From assembly GCA_016208165.1 (NCBI GenBank), contig JACQYL010000052.1:1-64000 (forward strand): DNA of 64,000 nucleotides, in the 5' to 3' direction. The notes beneath the pieces are model-generated. The model ran no database searches. It saw nothing but the letters and a program-made list of their open reading frames with translations, and was not told the origin of the DNA. How positions within the stretch are numbered: the first letter of the stretch is position 1; each line of letters begins with the position of its first letter. This document shows, one piece after another, positions 26,151 through 35,286 of the stretch. This DNA is from Deltaproteobacteria bacterium. GTDB lineage: Bacteria > Desulfobacterota > Desulfarculia > JACQYL01. The position numbers and the translations under genes are program-made.

Positions 26151-26429
26151 CAAACCAGGGACGATCGAAAGGAAAACGCGGGGTCGAGTCCTTTTTCCTC
26201 GACGAACTGAAGCCACTCTCCATCGCGGGCAAACGCATGATCGTTATCCGGCTTCGGGCGCGGTTCCCTGATCCTGTAGCGGCATGGTTCGGGGCATCGA
26301 TGATGCGCGCCAACCGCCTCACATAGAATGATGGTGTTCCATTGGCCGAAGGCCGGCGGTTGCTTCTTCACATCGCGCACTTGAACCAACGGGAAGGAAG
26401 GGATTCCCTCTAGACCGCTCGATTTCAAG

Positions 26430-28658
26430 TCAATTCAGTGCCGATGTCACTTTCGCTGCAAGTACGCGAGCGTACACTTGAGTCATCTCGTATCCGAATT
26501 TCTCGATACTGTACACCTTGGCGAATTCCCGCGCGTTTGCGGCAAGCCGCTCGCGCAGTGCGGAATCCGCCAGGAGCTTTTCAATGTGCTCTCCCCAAAG
26601 TCCGGCATTCAGCTTGGTCGTGTACCCGTTGAACCCGTTTTGAATAAAATCATTGATACCGCTCGATCGAACCGCCACCACCGGCAGTCCGGCTGCCATC
26701 GCTTCCAGAATCACCATTCCCTGGGTTTCGGCGCGCGAGGCGAAGACGAAAATGTCCGCCAGGCGACAGTACGCGGGTACCTCTTCGGGAGGCACCGCCC
26801 CGAGGAGAAAAACCTGTTTTTCCAAGCCCAGTTGACGGATTCTTTCTCGCAGGTGGTCACGCTCCGTGCCTTCGCCGACGATCAGGAGCTTGAATGGTAG
26901 ATGACAGCTCTTCGCGAGGTCGTGGATGGCATCGAGCATGAAATCGATATTCTTCTCCTTGCTCAACCTCGATACACTGATCAGTATCCTTTCATCGCCG
27001 ATGCCGAGCCGAGCGCGAAGCTTGTCGAGCTCGCCGTTGTCCACATGGAGAAAGCATTGGGGATCTACTCCGGTAGGCTGCACAAATATAGGGCTTTTGA
27101 CGCCAATCATGCGCAGATACTCTTCCGCGGATTCGGTAGGCACTACCACACCGTCACACCGGTTGGCGAAGCGCCTTACCTGGGCGTGCGATATCAGATT
27201 CCGGAAAAGCGTTCGGGCCAAGGGCATATAGTGGGCAAAGTGTTCCAAGCGTGTGTGGTAAGTATACACCACGGGCACCTTCAGGCGCCGTGCGAGGAAC
27301 AAACCGGCTCTACCCAGCCAGAACGGATGATGCAAATGGATGACATCCGGTCGGAAGGCGGCCACCGCCCGGTAAATAGGCAAAGAGAAAATATTCGGAA
27401 TCGGAAACTCACCCTTCTCACCAAGCCGAATGAGCGCCGGAAGCCGCAAGGTGTCTTCCTCTTCCTTGTTTTCCGGTTTAGCATCGTAGCTGGGAGCCGC
27501 AATCAACACCTGATGGCCCAGTGTTTTCAGCCCCCGTCGCAAGCGGTCGATGGATATCGGCACACCGCCGACAAAGGGCAGAAAGCTATTGGTGAACATG
27601 GCGACCCGAAGAGGGCGCCTCAGAAACGGCTCAGGCTCCAGGTCGAAATTGGGATAGTAGTTCCGCTCCGTGAAGACGGCGACGTACAACCAGATGGCTA
27701 TGGCGATCAGAACGCTTACCAGGAGCAGAAAGTTCAGGTAGCCCACATAAAAAACGGAATGAACGAAGAACCACAAGCTTTCCAGAGTGCGAAACACAGG
27801 GTGCTGACCGATATCGAGTCGGATGGGCGCGACATCGACACGATCGCCCTGGACGGCAACTTCGACATAATGATAATAGCTGCGTTCGTTGTTGAGCACC
27901 AACCCGCCCGCTCCACCGGTCACTACATACTCGGTGTCCTTGTTTCGTACGCGTGAGAACAGCGGCACGTTGGCGGAGAACACCGCATCCACCCTGAAAC
28001 GTTCGATGATCGCCGTGAATCGATCGCTGACCTCCTCCGGGAGAAGATAGTCGTCGCCGAAGTCCAATACGCCTTTCCTGTCGATGGGCCTGACGGGACG
28101 GCCGGAGAAGAGAAAGGTATGCTCGCTTGAGGTAACGGCCAATTCTTCCTCGAGCCAACGGAGCTGCCACTCCCAAGACGTCTTTCCCGTGCTGTCCAGG
28201 AATACGAAACGGCTGTTACCGGCCGAAAACGCAAACAAATAAGGGCCGAAATGATCGTAGAACCGAAAACCGCCGAGCCTGCTGTCCTCGTTCTCTCCGA
28301 AAGTGAGTAGGTAAGGCATCTGCAATTGGCTCAGTGTTCGATAGATCGCCCGGTATTTGTCCTCCCCGCCGCTGCTGACCGCATTGCCGGCCGAAACGGC
28401 AAAATCCACACCTCGACCGTTGATCATGGGGATAATTTTCCGATCGAAGATGCCCACCGAGTTATTGATATTACCCACTACCGCAAACGTGAACGAGGAC
28501 CGTCCACTCAGTTTCGCCTCGATACGTTCGACCTGTCGCGCATGGACGCTCTCGAAGTCCTCTTCGAAAAAATTCAGATAGACCTTGTAGACGAGCAGCA
28601 AGGCAACAGCCAGAATATTCAAATAAAAAATCAGTCTGAGCTTGCTCCATCTACGCAC
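26430..28658 (-). CDS. Membrane fusion: inactive-looking metallophosphatase domain plus GT4 glycosyltransferase
   Basis: 742 aa from GTG 28658, chosen because AAGGAG lies 7 bases upstream; the frame's earlier ATG at 28781 adds an unlikely leader. Layout: helix (about 8-27), calcineurin-like phosphatase fold (about 55-285), one or two helices (about 295-329), GT4 domain (about 350-742). The phosphatase metal ligands all appear replaced: NIN for DxH (63-65), AGNAVS for GDxxD, GENE for GNHE, SGRP for the HxP strand, ANVP for GHxH. The GT4 domain has GGVPISIDRL and ETQGMVILEAMAAGLPVVA, close to diacylglycerol glycosyltransferases. Probably makes a membrane glycolipid. Confidence 0.8.
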   Translation of the reverse strand: MRRWSKLRLIFYLNILAVALLLVYKVYLNFFEEDFESVHARQVERIEAKLSGRSSFTFAVVGNINNSVGIFDRKIIPMINGRGVDFAVSAGNAVSSGGEDKYRAIYRTLSQLQMPYLLTFGENEDSRLGGFRFYDHFGPYLFAFSAGNSRFVFLDSTGKTSWEWQLRWLEEELAVTSSEHTFLFSGRPVRPIDRKGVLDFGDDYLLPEEVSDRFTAIIERFRVDAVFSANVPLFSRVRNKDTEYVVTGGAGGLVLNNERSYYHYVEVAVQGDRVDVAPIRLDIGQHPVFRTLESLWFFVHSVFYVGYLNFLLLVSVLIAIAIWLYVAVFTERNYYPNFDLEPEPFLRRPLRVAMFTNSFLPFVGGVPISIDRLRRGLKTLGHQVLIAAPSYDAKPENKEEEDTLRLPALIRLGEKGEFPIPNIFSLPIYRAVAAFRPDVIHLHHPFWLGRAGLFLARRLKVPVVYTYHTRLEHFAHYMPLARTLFRNLISHAQVRRFANRCDGVVVPTESAEEYLRMIGVKSPIFVQPTGVDPQCFLHVDNGELDKLRARLGIGDERILISVSRLSKEKNIDFMLDAIHDLAKSCHLPFKLLIVGEGTERDHLRERIRQLGLEKQVFLLGAVPPEEVPAYCRLADIFVFASRAETQGMVILEAMAAGLPVVAVRSSGINDFIQNGFNGYTTKLNAGLWGEHIEKLLADSALRERLAANAREFAKVYSIEKFGYEMTQVYARVLAAKVTSALN

Positions 28659-28865
28659 AACGTCACTCCTTAACAGTAACGGCGCTGGAAACAAAAAAGG
28701 TAACCGGAAACAGTGCGAGGCCCCACACAGCCAACAGAATGGCGATCTGTGGGCCGATCGGATAGGTTGGGTTCGAACCATATCATAGAGAGGACGTGCC
28801 TATGGCTAAAATTAACGATCTGAAGGACGTGAGATTACCCCTAACCCGTAGTTTCGAATGGCTGC

Positions 28866-29702
28866 TCACACAGCTAAGAACAGGATTCTGATGCCGACCA
28901 GCCCGAGCGCCGCCGCCAGGCTTCTGATAATCCAGTTCCCGGTGAGAAACCGGGAGAGCCGGGCTCCGATTTGAGCACCCAGCAGGACCCCGATGCCCAG
29001 AGAAATCATATAATGGACCCCATATGGGAAGGTGCCGGTCAAAATATGCACAACGGTTCCCGTAAACGCCATGATCGCCAGAATCAAATGGGAAGTTGCG
29101 GTCGCCACGTGCACGGGAAAGTGTAGCAGGTACACGAGCGCGGGAACATGGATAATGCCTCCACCGATGCCTAGAAAGCTCGAAATGTACCCGATAAACA
29201 GGCTCAGCAACACCCCCGCCTTGGGGTTGAAAGCGTAGTCGAAAGTGGTTCCGTCCGTCTCTTTCAGGTGACGGCTCATCATGTCATGGTCAAAAAAATA
29301 AACCGTCCGGCCCTTTGCCGCCATTCCGGGGTGGAGATTTAGAAAGACCGCGGCGCCTACAAGCAAGATCCCAAATATCACGTCAAACAGACGGCGAGGG
29401 ATGAAGCCGGTATTGAGGGCTCCGAAAATCGCCCCGGGAATGGTGGCGACAGCGAATAATAGCGCGGACTTGTAGTCGATCCGCCGCATCAGGGCATAGG
29501 CTCCCGATCCCGACAGGGCGTTCAAAAACACGATCGCCAGAGAAATGCTTGTGAGTTTCTCCGGCGTTTCATTTGGAAAAAAGAGGAGCAGCAGCGGCAT
29601 CAATACAAAGCCGCCGCCGGCCCCGATGAGCGTCCCATAAGTTCCGACGCCCAAGCCAATGGCAATCAAACCCAAATAGGTTTCCGGGCTGAGACCGTTC
29701 AT
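28866..29702 (-). CDS. TauE/SafE-family membrane anion transporter (second copy)
   Basis: 278 aa from ATG 29702; a TTG at 29750 would add 16 polar residues, and neither has a strong ribosome binding site. Eight or so helices with the paired family signatures YGTLIGAGGGFVLMPLLLL and ISSFLGIGGGIIHVPALVYLL. A polar loop with FFDHDMMSRHL lies in the middle. Probably a sulfur-oxyanion or organosulfonate exporter or importer. No clear partner; the divergent neighbour is a broken small gene. Confidence 0.85.
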   Translation of the reverse strand: MNGLSPETYLGLIAIGLGVGTYGTLIGAGGGFVLMPLLLLFFPNETPEKLTSISLAIVFLNALSGSGAYALMRRIDYKSALLFAVATIPGAIFGALNTGFIPRRLFDVIFGILLVGAAVFLNLHPGMAAKGRTVYFFDHDMMSRHLKETDGTTFDYAFNPKAGVLLSLFIGYISSFLGIGGGIIHVPALVYLLHFPVHVATATSHLILAIMAFTGTVVHILTGTFPYGVHYMISLGIGVLLGAQIGARLSRFLTGNWIIRSLAAALGLVGIRILFLAV

Positions 29703-29797
29703 TTCGGTTGCCGATTTCCTGCTCGTCTGAGGGGTTAAACGATCGGACAAGACGACTCGATTCGATTATGCTCGACTCATCATTCAATGGTCCGCCC

Positions 29798-30177
29798 ATG
29801 GATTCCGAGATTGCAGGGTATCATACCGCAATTGTGCCAACGGCAGAAAGCGAATTCGGGATCGGCTTTCCGCGTCCGGCGGCCGACGCAGCAAACGAAA
29901 GGACGATTACCGGCACGGTGGTGGAAACGGCCGGGAACAAGGAAGAGAAAATCACCCCTGCCGGAATCGCAACCGAGAGCGAAGGCAAATTTGAGGTTGC
30001 GGGGAAGGACGAGGGCGCTGAGCTGATGAACATGATCGACAAGAAATTGGAAGTATCGGGCTCAGTTCACGAACCCAAAGAGGAAAAATAATACATGTGA
30101 CCGGCTACGAAGTCGTGGGAATGGAAGAATCCGTGGAGCAGCTCATGGAAAACCCCATGGGAGAATCCCCGGAATGA
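29798..30177 (+). pseudogene. Small OB-fold-like protein gene with single-base frameshift
   Basis: From about 29904 the product RTITGTVVET...KFEVAGKDEGAELMNMIDKKLEVSGSV resembles small secreted OB-like domains ending in a VTGYEV strand. The frame stops at TAA 30089-30091 after A5. One extra A there would continue into IIHVTGYEVVGMEE and end at 30177, exactly the expected last strand. The N terminus lacks a recognisable signal peptide and the start (ATG 29798) has no ribosome binding site. Likely a decayed gene, though a sequencing slip in the A-tract is possible. Confidence 0.55.
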
Positions 30178-30287
30178 TCCCCGATCAGGTAGGAATGAAA
30201 TCTTCTGCTTGTTCGATGCAAGGAAAGGGGACGGCTCAGCCGCCCTCTCCGTTGTGGTTAGCCGCAACCGATAGTAAATAAGTCCAC

Positions 30288-30767
30288 CTAGTGGAGGTCG
30301 TAATAAATGCCTCCTGTCTTCTTCTGGTCGCCATATCTGGCTAGCACCAGGATCTGATATCGACCTTTCACGGGCATGTTGACATAAGCATCGTAGCTGT
30401 TCATCGACGGTTCGAAAGTCAGTGCTTTGAGCTGGTCCTTTCCGGACGGATCGATGAGGCGCATACTGACACTTGCATCGGTGATCGGCTGCTGCGATTT
30501 TTGATCTTTGAGCACCACGGTGATGTTGTGGGTGGTTCCGGCCTCGACGTTCTCTTTCATCTTCATCTCGCGCAGCATCTTCAAGTGCTCCGAGTTGGCC
30601 ATCACGGAAAAACTGATCACAACCCCTTCCGCCAAGACGTCCTGGGTGGTCATGGCTCCCGTTTCGTGGGTCGCGGCGCCATGGTTGTGTTGCGCTACGA
30701 CCCGTGCGGGGCCGGCTAGGCACAGCGTCAGCAGGAGACACAACGTGATCAAATGAGATTGGAACAT
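30288..30767 (-). CDS. Periplasmic YtkA/FixH-like protein at the end of the cus operon
   Basis: 159 aa with a signal peptide (to about residue 25) followed by HNHGAATHETGAM, a short His/Met-containing stretch. The rest is a single immunoglobulin-like domain with TTHNITVVLKD and YDAYVNMPVKGRYQILV, as in YtkA/FixH-type domains seen beside heavy-metal efflux genes. It starts 31 bases downstream of cusA on the same strand and probably delivers or senses metal in the periplasm. Precise role unknown. Confidence 0.65.
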   Translation of the reverse strand: MFQSHLITLCLLLTLCLAGPARVVAQHNHGAATHETGAMTTQDVLAEGVVISFSVMANSEHLKMLREMKMKENVEAGTTHNITVVLKDQKSQQPITDASVSMRLIDPSGKDQLKALTFEPSMNSYDAYVNMPVKGRYQILVLARYGDQKKTGGIYYDLH

Positions 30768-30798
30768 AATACCTCCTCGGATGGTACGGTTGTCGGTT

Positions 30799-33700
30799 TC
30801 AATGGCTCAATTCCGATATGTTCAATTTTCCTTTTTTCAGTGCCCGGGATTTGATCATGGCAAAAATCACCGGCGTTATGATCAGCACATGTACCGTGGA
30901 GGTGACCAGTCCCCCGATGATGGGCGCCGCAATGGGCTTCATGACATCGGACCCTACGCCGACCGACCACATGATCGGAACCAGGGCCATCAGGGTCGTG
31001 CCCACGGTCATGATCTTGGGGCGCAGGCGGAGCACCGAGCCTTCTACGGTGGCCTCGAGGATGTCGGCCTGACTGACCGACCCACGGCTCAATCGCTTGT
31101 CCAACGCTTCGTGCAGGTAGATGATCATCACCACGCCGGTTTCCACAGCGATGCCGTACAAAGCGATATAGCCTACCCACACGGCCACGCTGAAATTGTA
31201 GCCGAGTAGATACTGCAGGATCACCCCGCCGGTCATGGCGTACAAAACAGCCAGCATCAGGATGATCGATTCCGAAATGGAGCGGAAGGTCATATAGAGC
31301 AAAATGAAAATAACGAAAAAGACAATCGGCAACACGACTTTGAGCCGTTCTTTAGCGCGCAGTTGGAATTCGTACTGTCCGCTCCATGAAAGGAAATAGC
31401 CCGTGGGCAGGTGCAGCTTTTCGGCGATGGCCTGCTTGGCGTCTTCGACATAGCCGCCCAGATCGCGCCCGGTGACATCGATGAAGACATAGCCGGCCAG
31501 CATGGCGTCTTCGTCTCGGATCATGGCCGGTCCGCTGGTCAGGCGGATATCGGCCAGTTGCGCCAGCGGAATCTGACTCACCTGCGCGCCGGATGCAGCG
31601 GGCGCATTCATGGCCCCGCCGGCGCCGGTTATGTTCACCGGCACCAGGATGCGCTCGATCTTTTCGATGTCGTCCCGTAGTTCGCGCATGTAGCGTACGT
31701 TCACCGGGTAGCGTTCGCGACCTTCTATGGTGCGGGTGATGTTCATACCGCCGATGGCGGACTGGATCACCTGCTGGACATCGCCCACGGTCAGTCCATA
31801 GCGTGCAATGGCGTCTCGCTTGATCCGGATATCGGTGAAATAACCGCCGGCCACGCGCTCGGCGTATACGCTGCGAGTCCCGGGCACCGATTTGAGGATT
31901 TGTTCGGCGGCGATTCCAAGCTGTTGAATGGTATTGAGATCCGGACCGAAAATCTTGATGCCCACCGGTGTGCGGATGCCGGTGCTGAGCATGTCGATGC
32001 GCGCCCGGATGGGCTGGGTCCAGGCGTTTTGCATGCCGGGAAACTGCATGCGCCGATCCATCTCTTCCACCAGTTCTTTAAAACTCAGGGAGCGCTCGGC
32101 GCCGAAGATGCGTCTGGCGGCCGGACGTAACCCTTCCGGCAGAAAGTCGTACTCCCTAGCGACCTTACGCCACTGGTCGCGGGGTTTCAACTGCACGGTG
32201 GTCTCCATCATGCTGAACGGCGCCGGATCCGTGGACGTTTCGGCCCGGCCGGCCTTTCCGTAAACCGACAGGACTTCGGGAAAACTCTTCAGGATGCGGT
32301 CCTGGGTCGCGAGCAGGTTCCGGGCTTCCGTCACCGAAATGCCTGGGTTGGTTACCGGCATGTAGAATATGGTTCCCTCGTAAAGCGGCGGCATGAATTC
32401 GCTGCCGATGCGCAGCGCCAGAAAAATCGCCAGAGGAATGAGCAGGAAGTTGATCGCGATGGCGGTCTTCTTGAATCGAAGGCACCAGGCCAGGATAGGC
32501 GCGTATATCCTCCTCAGAATGCGCGACAGCGGGTTCTGTTCCTCGGGCCTTAGGCGTCTGCCGCGCAGGAAAAGGATCATCAGGATGGGCACGAGTGTGA
32601 TGGCCAGCAGCGAAGAGGCGGCCATGGCGAAGGTCTTGGTGAAGGCGAGGGGACGAAACAACCGACCCTCCTGGGCCTCGAGCATGAATACGGGCACAAA
32701 AGAGATAATGATGATCACCAGTGCGAAGAAGATGCCCCGTCCGACCTGCTGACAAGCACTGACGATCGTAGCGACGCTGTTCTTACGCTCCTCGTCGCTG
32801 CCTTCTGAAAGACGCCGGTAGCCGTTTTCGACCATCACAATGGAAGCGTCCACCAGCACGCCGATGGAGAGCGCCAGTCCGCCCAGGCTCATGATATTGG
32901 AAGAGATTCGAAAGAAATACATGGGAATGAAGGAGATAATCAGGGCGATGGGCAAGGCGAAAATAGGCACCAGGGCGGATCTGAAGTGCAATAGAAAAAC
33001 GATCACCACCAGGCTGACCACGATGATCTCTTCCAGCAGCGTTTTCTGCAAATTGTGGATGGATTGGCGAATCAGATCCGATCGGTCGTAGGTGGGCACG
33101 ATCTTGACCCCTTCGGGCAATCCCGGGGCGATTTCGGCGATCTTCGCTTTGACGGCGTTGATGACGTTCAATGCGTTTTCGCCGAAGCGGATCACGACCA
33201 CTCCGCCCGCCACTTCACCCAGACCGTCCAATTCCACAATGCCCCTGCGGATGTCCGGCCCGACGACTACTTCTGCGACGTCACGCAACAGGATTGGGGT
33301 GCCACCCTGGTTGCCCATTACGATCCCGCCGATGTCCTCCACCGATTTCAGGTATCCCAGGCCTCGCACCATGTATTCCCGGCCGCTGAATTCCATCAGC
33401 CGCCCTTCGACGTCGCTGTTGGACATCCTGATGCGGCTGATAACGTCCAGAATGGAAATATTATACGCCGATAGACGGTTGGGATCGATGTTGACTTGAT
33501 ACTGCTTGACGAAGCCTCCGATGCTGGCTACTTCCGAAACTCCTTGAACGCTGGCAAGGGCATAGCGCAAGTACCAGTCTTGCAGGGAACGCAGCTCGGC
33601 TAGGTCGTGCCGTCCGCTTTCGTCCACCACGGCGTAGGTGTAGACCCATCCCACACCGGTCGCATCCGGGCCCAGCACCGGTACCGCGCCCTCCGGCAGC

Positions 33701-34059
33701 CGGCCGGTGAGCTGTTGCATGTACTCCAATACTCGCGAACGGGCCCAGTAGATATCCGTGCCGTCTTCGAAGATGACATATACATAGGAAAAGCCGAAGT
33801 CGGAAAGGCCCCTCACGGTCTTTACCTTGGGCGCGGAGATCAGACTGGAGACGATGGGATAAGTTACCTGATCCTCGATCAAGTCCGGGCTGCGGCCTTC
33901 CCAGGGTGTGTAGACGATCACCTGAACGTCGGAAATGTCCGGCACGGCATCCAGGGGGATGTGCTGCATGGCGTAAACACCACCCAGAACCAGCAGCAAG
34001 ACGCCGGTGAAGACAAGGAAGCGGTTCCGGGCGCAGGCTGAAATTATCTTCTCGATCAC
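30799..34059 (-). CDS. cusA: CusA/CzcA-type heavy-metal RND efflux pump
   Basis: 1086 aa, full length for the HME-RND family. Twelve helices expected, with the first at residues 13-32, a large periplasmic loop beginning DVQVIVYTPWEGRSPDLIEDQVTYPI, the conserved SIGVLVDASIVMVENGYRRL segment of helix 4 and a second set around YGIAVETGVVMIIYLHEAL. WARSRVLEYMQQLTGRLP and ATGVGWVYTYAV are typical of CusA/SilA. Met residues in the pore region (MQFPGMQNAW) fit Cu(I)/Ag(I) transport, though Zn/Co cannot be excluded. Works with the two upstream gene products. Confidence 0.93.
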   Translation of the reverse strand: MIEKIISACARNRFLVFTGVLLLVLGGVYAMQHIPLDAVPDISDVQVIVYTPWEGRSPDLIEDQVTYPIVSSLISAPKVKTVRGLSDFGFSYVYVIFEDGTDIYWARSRVLEYMQQLTGRLPEGAVPVLGPDATGVGWVYTYAVVDESGRHDLAELRSLQDWYLRYALASVQGVSEVASIGGFVKQYQVNIDPNRLSAYNISILDVISRIRMSNSDVEGRLMEFSGREYMVRGLGYLKSVEDIGGIVMGNQGGTPILLRDVAEVVVGPDIRRGIVELDGLGEVAGGVVVIRFGENALNVINAVKAKIAEIAPGLPEGVKIVPTYDRSDLIRQSIHNLQKTLLEEIIVVSLVVIVFLLHFRSALVPIFALPIALIISFIPMYFFRISSNIMSLGGLALSIGVLVDASIVMVENGYRRLSEGSDEERKNSVATIVSACQQVGRGIFFALVIIIISFVPVFMLEAQEGRLFRPLAFTKTFAMAASSLLAITLVPILMILFLRGRRLRPEEQNPLSRILRRIYAPILAWCLRFKKTAIAINFLLIPLAIFLALRIGSEFMPPLYEGTIFYMPVTNPGISVTEARNLLATQDRILKSFPEVLSVYGKAGRAETSTDPAPFSMMETTVQLKPRDQWRKVAREYDFLPEGLRPAARRIFGAERSLSFKELVEEMDRRMQFPGMQNAWTQPIRARIDMLSTGIRTPVGIKIFGPDLNTIQQLGIAAEQILKSVPGTRSVYAERVAGGYFTDIRIKRDAIARYGLTVGDVQQVIQSAIGGMNITRTIEGRERYPVNVRYMRELRDDIEKIERILVPVNITGAGGAMNAPAASGAQVSQIPLAQLADIRLTSGPAMIRDEDAMLAGYVFIDVTGRDLGGYVEDAKQAIAEKLHLPTGYFLSWSGQYEFQLRAKERLKVVLPIVFFVIFILLYMTFRSISESIILMLAVLYAMTGGVILQYLLGYNFSVAVWVGYIALYGIAVETGVVMIIYLHEALDKRLSRGSVSQADILEATVEGSVLRLRPKIMTVGTTLMALVPIMWSVGVGSDVMKPIAAPIIGGLVTSTVHVLIITPVIFAMIKSRALKKGKLNISELSH

Positions 34060-34080
34060 GGGACATCCCTCGCTAATTCG

Positions 34081-35286
34081 TTAGTGTTGGTGGACGGACC
34101 CGACGGCCTCCTTGAGCTTGGATTCCGAGTCGATCAGGAAATTGGCGCTCGTCACCACCGTCTCGCCCGCCTCTAGTCCCTGCACCACTTCGAAGTAGCC
34201 TTCCGCTCGAACGCCCGTTACGATATCCCGTGGTTCGAAATATCCGGCGTCCTTGGACACCAGCACCACCTTGCGGTCGCCGGTTTCGATCACGGCGCTT
34301 TCAGGAACGGCTTTACGGATGCCCAGATCGACTTTAATCGCTACTTCAGCATACATCTCCGGTTTCAGCTGGCCTTTGGGATTCGGGAGCTCAAACCGCA
34401 GGCGCGCAGTGCGGGTGCGTGCATCGAGGGCTGGATAGATGTAAACCGCCTTGCCCCGGAAAACTTCTCCCGAAGCTAGAGTGATATCGGCGTACTGTCC
34501 TAATCGAATTATCGGTAGCTCATACTCGTAGATATCCGCGATCAGCCAGACTACCGAAAGATCCGCGATTTTAAAGAGCGTGGCGCCCGGATCGACATAG
34601 GCGCCGCGAAAAATCGACTTCTCCAGGATGATGCCGCTCAGCGGCGAGTGCAGCGCCAAGGTCTTTTGAATCTTGCCGTTCTTTTCCAGTTGCGCGATTT
34701 GGTCTTCGCTGATGTCCCAGAACAGAAGACGCCGGCGCGTCGAATCGATCAGCACATCGCCGGCGCCCGAGATCTCCGCGTAAGGGCTGTTTTCCCAGCT
34801 GCGACGAGCGCTCAACGCCAGAAGGTATTCCTCCTGGGTGGACACGAGTTCAGGGCTGTAAATCGTAAGGAGAGGCTGTCCCTTGGCTACAAAACGGCCC
34901 GTGAAGTCGGCATAAAGCTCTTCCACCCAGCCGGCGATCTTGGTCGAGACAACTCCGACACGTTTTTCGTCGTACTCGATGCGTCCGACGGTGCGGATAA
35001 CCTTTTCCAGCGGCCGCGTTTCTACTTTTCCGAGTTTGACGCCGATCAACTGCTGCCTTTCGGAAGATATCTGGACGCTGCCCGGGGCCAACTCGATCAT
35101 CTTGCCCTTATTTTGGAGTTGCCCGACATCCAGGCTTTTGAGTTCATCGAAATCGGATAGGGCCTTATTATCTCCGGACGCCGGGGCCGTGGGGGCATGG
35201 CCCGCATGTTCATCGGCGGCCTGTCCGAGAAGCGCCCATCCGACGGCCAGCAAGATCAGTAGTAGTACGAAATGAAAAGAGCGCAT
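34081..35286 (-). CDS. cusB: CusB-type periplasmic adaptor (membrane fusion protein)
   Basis: 401 aa with signal peptide (to about residue 23) and an N-terminal DEHAGHAP stretch, a possible metal-binding remnant. Lipoyl and barrel segments: VGRIEYDEKRVGVVSTKIAGWVEEL, GQPLLTIYSPELVSTQEEYLLAL, and LIADIYEYELPIIRLGQ are typical of CusB. The C terminus ends with His (GSVHQH). Its ATG overlaps the TAA of the outer membrane factor gene by one base, so the two are coupled. Confidence 0.92.
   Translation of the reverse strand: MRSFHFVLLLILLAVGWALLGQAADEHAGHAPTAPASGDNKALSDFDELKSLDVGQLQNKGKMIELAPGSVQISSERQQLIGVKLGKVETRPLEKVIRTVGRIEYDEKRVGVVSTKIAGWVEELYADFTGRFVAKGQPLLTIYSPELVSTQEEYLLALSARRSWENSPYAEISGAGDVLIDSTRRRLLFWDISEDQIAQLEKNGKIQKTLALHSPLSGIILEKSIFRGAYVDPGATLFKIADLSVVWLIADIYEYELPIIRLGQYADITLASGEVFRGKAVYIYPALDARTRTARLRFELPNPKGQLKPEMYAEVAIKVDLGIRKAVPESAVIETGDRKVVLVSKDAGYFEPRDIVTGVRAEGYFEVVQGLEAGETVVTSANFLIDSESKLKEAVGSVHQH

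Noticed and set aside
26151-26429. Leftward open frames between pirin and the GT4 fusion
   Set aside because: They overlap the pirin gene end, have no ribosome binding site and match no family I recognise.
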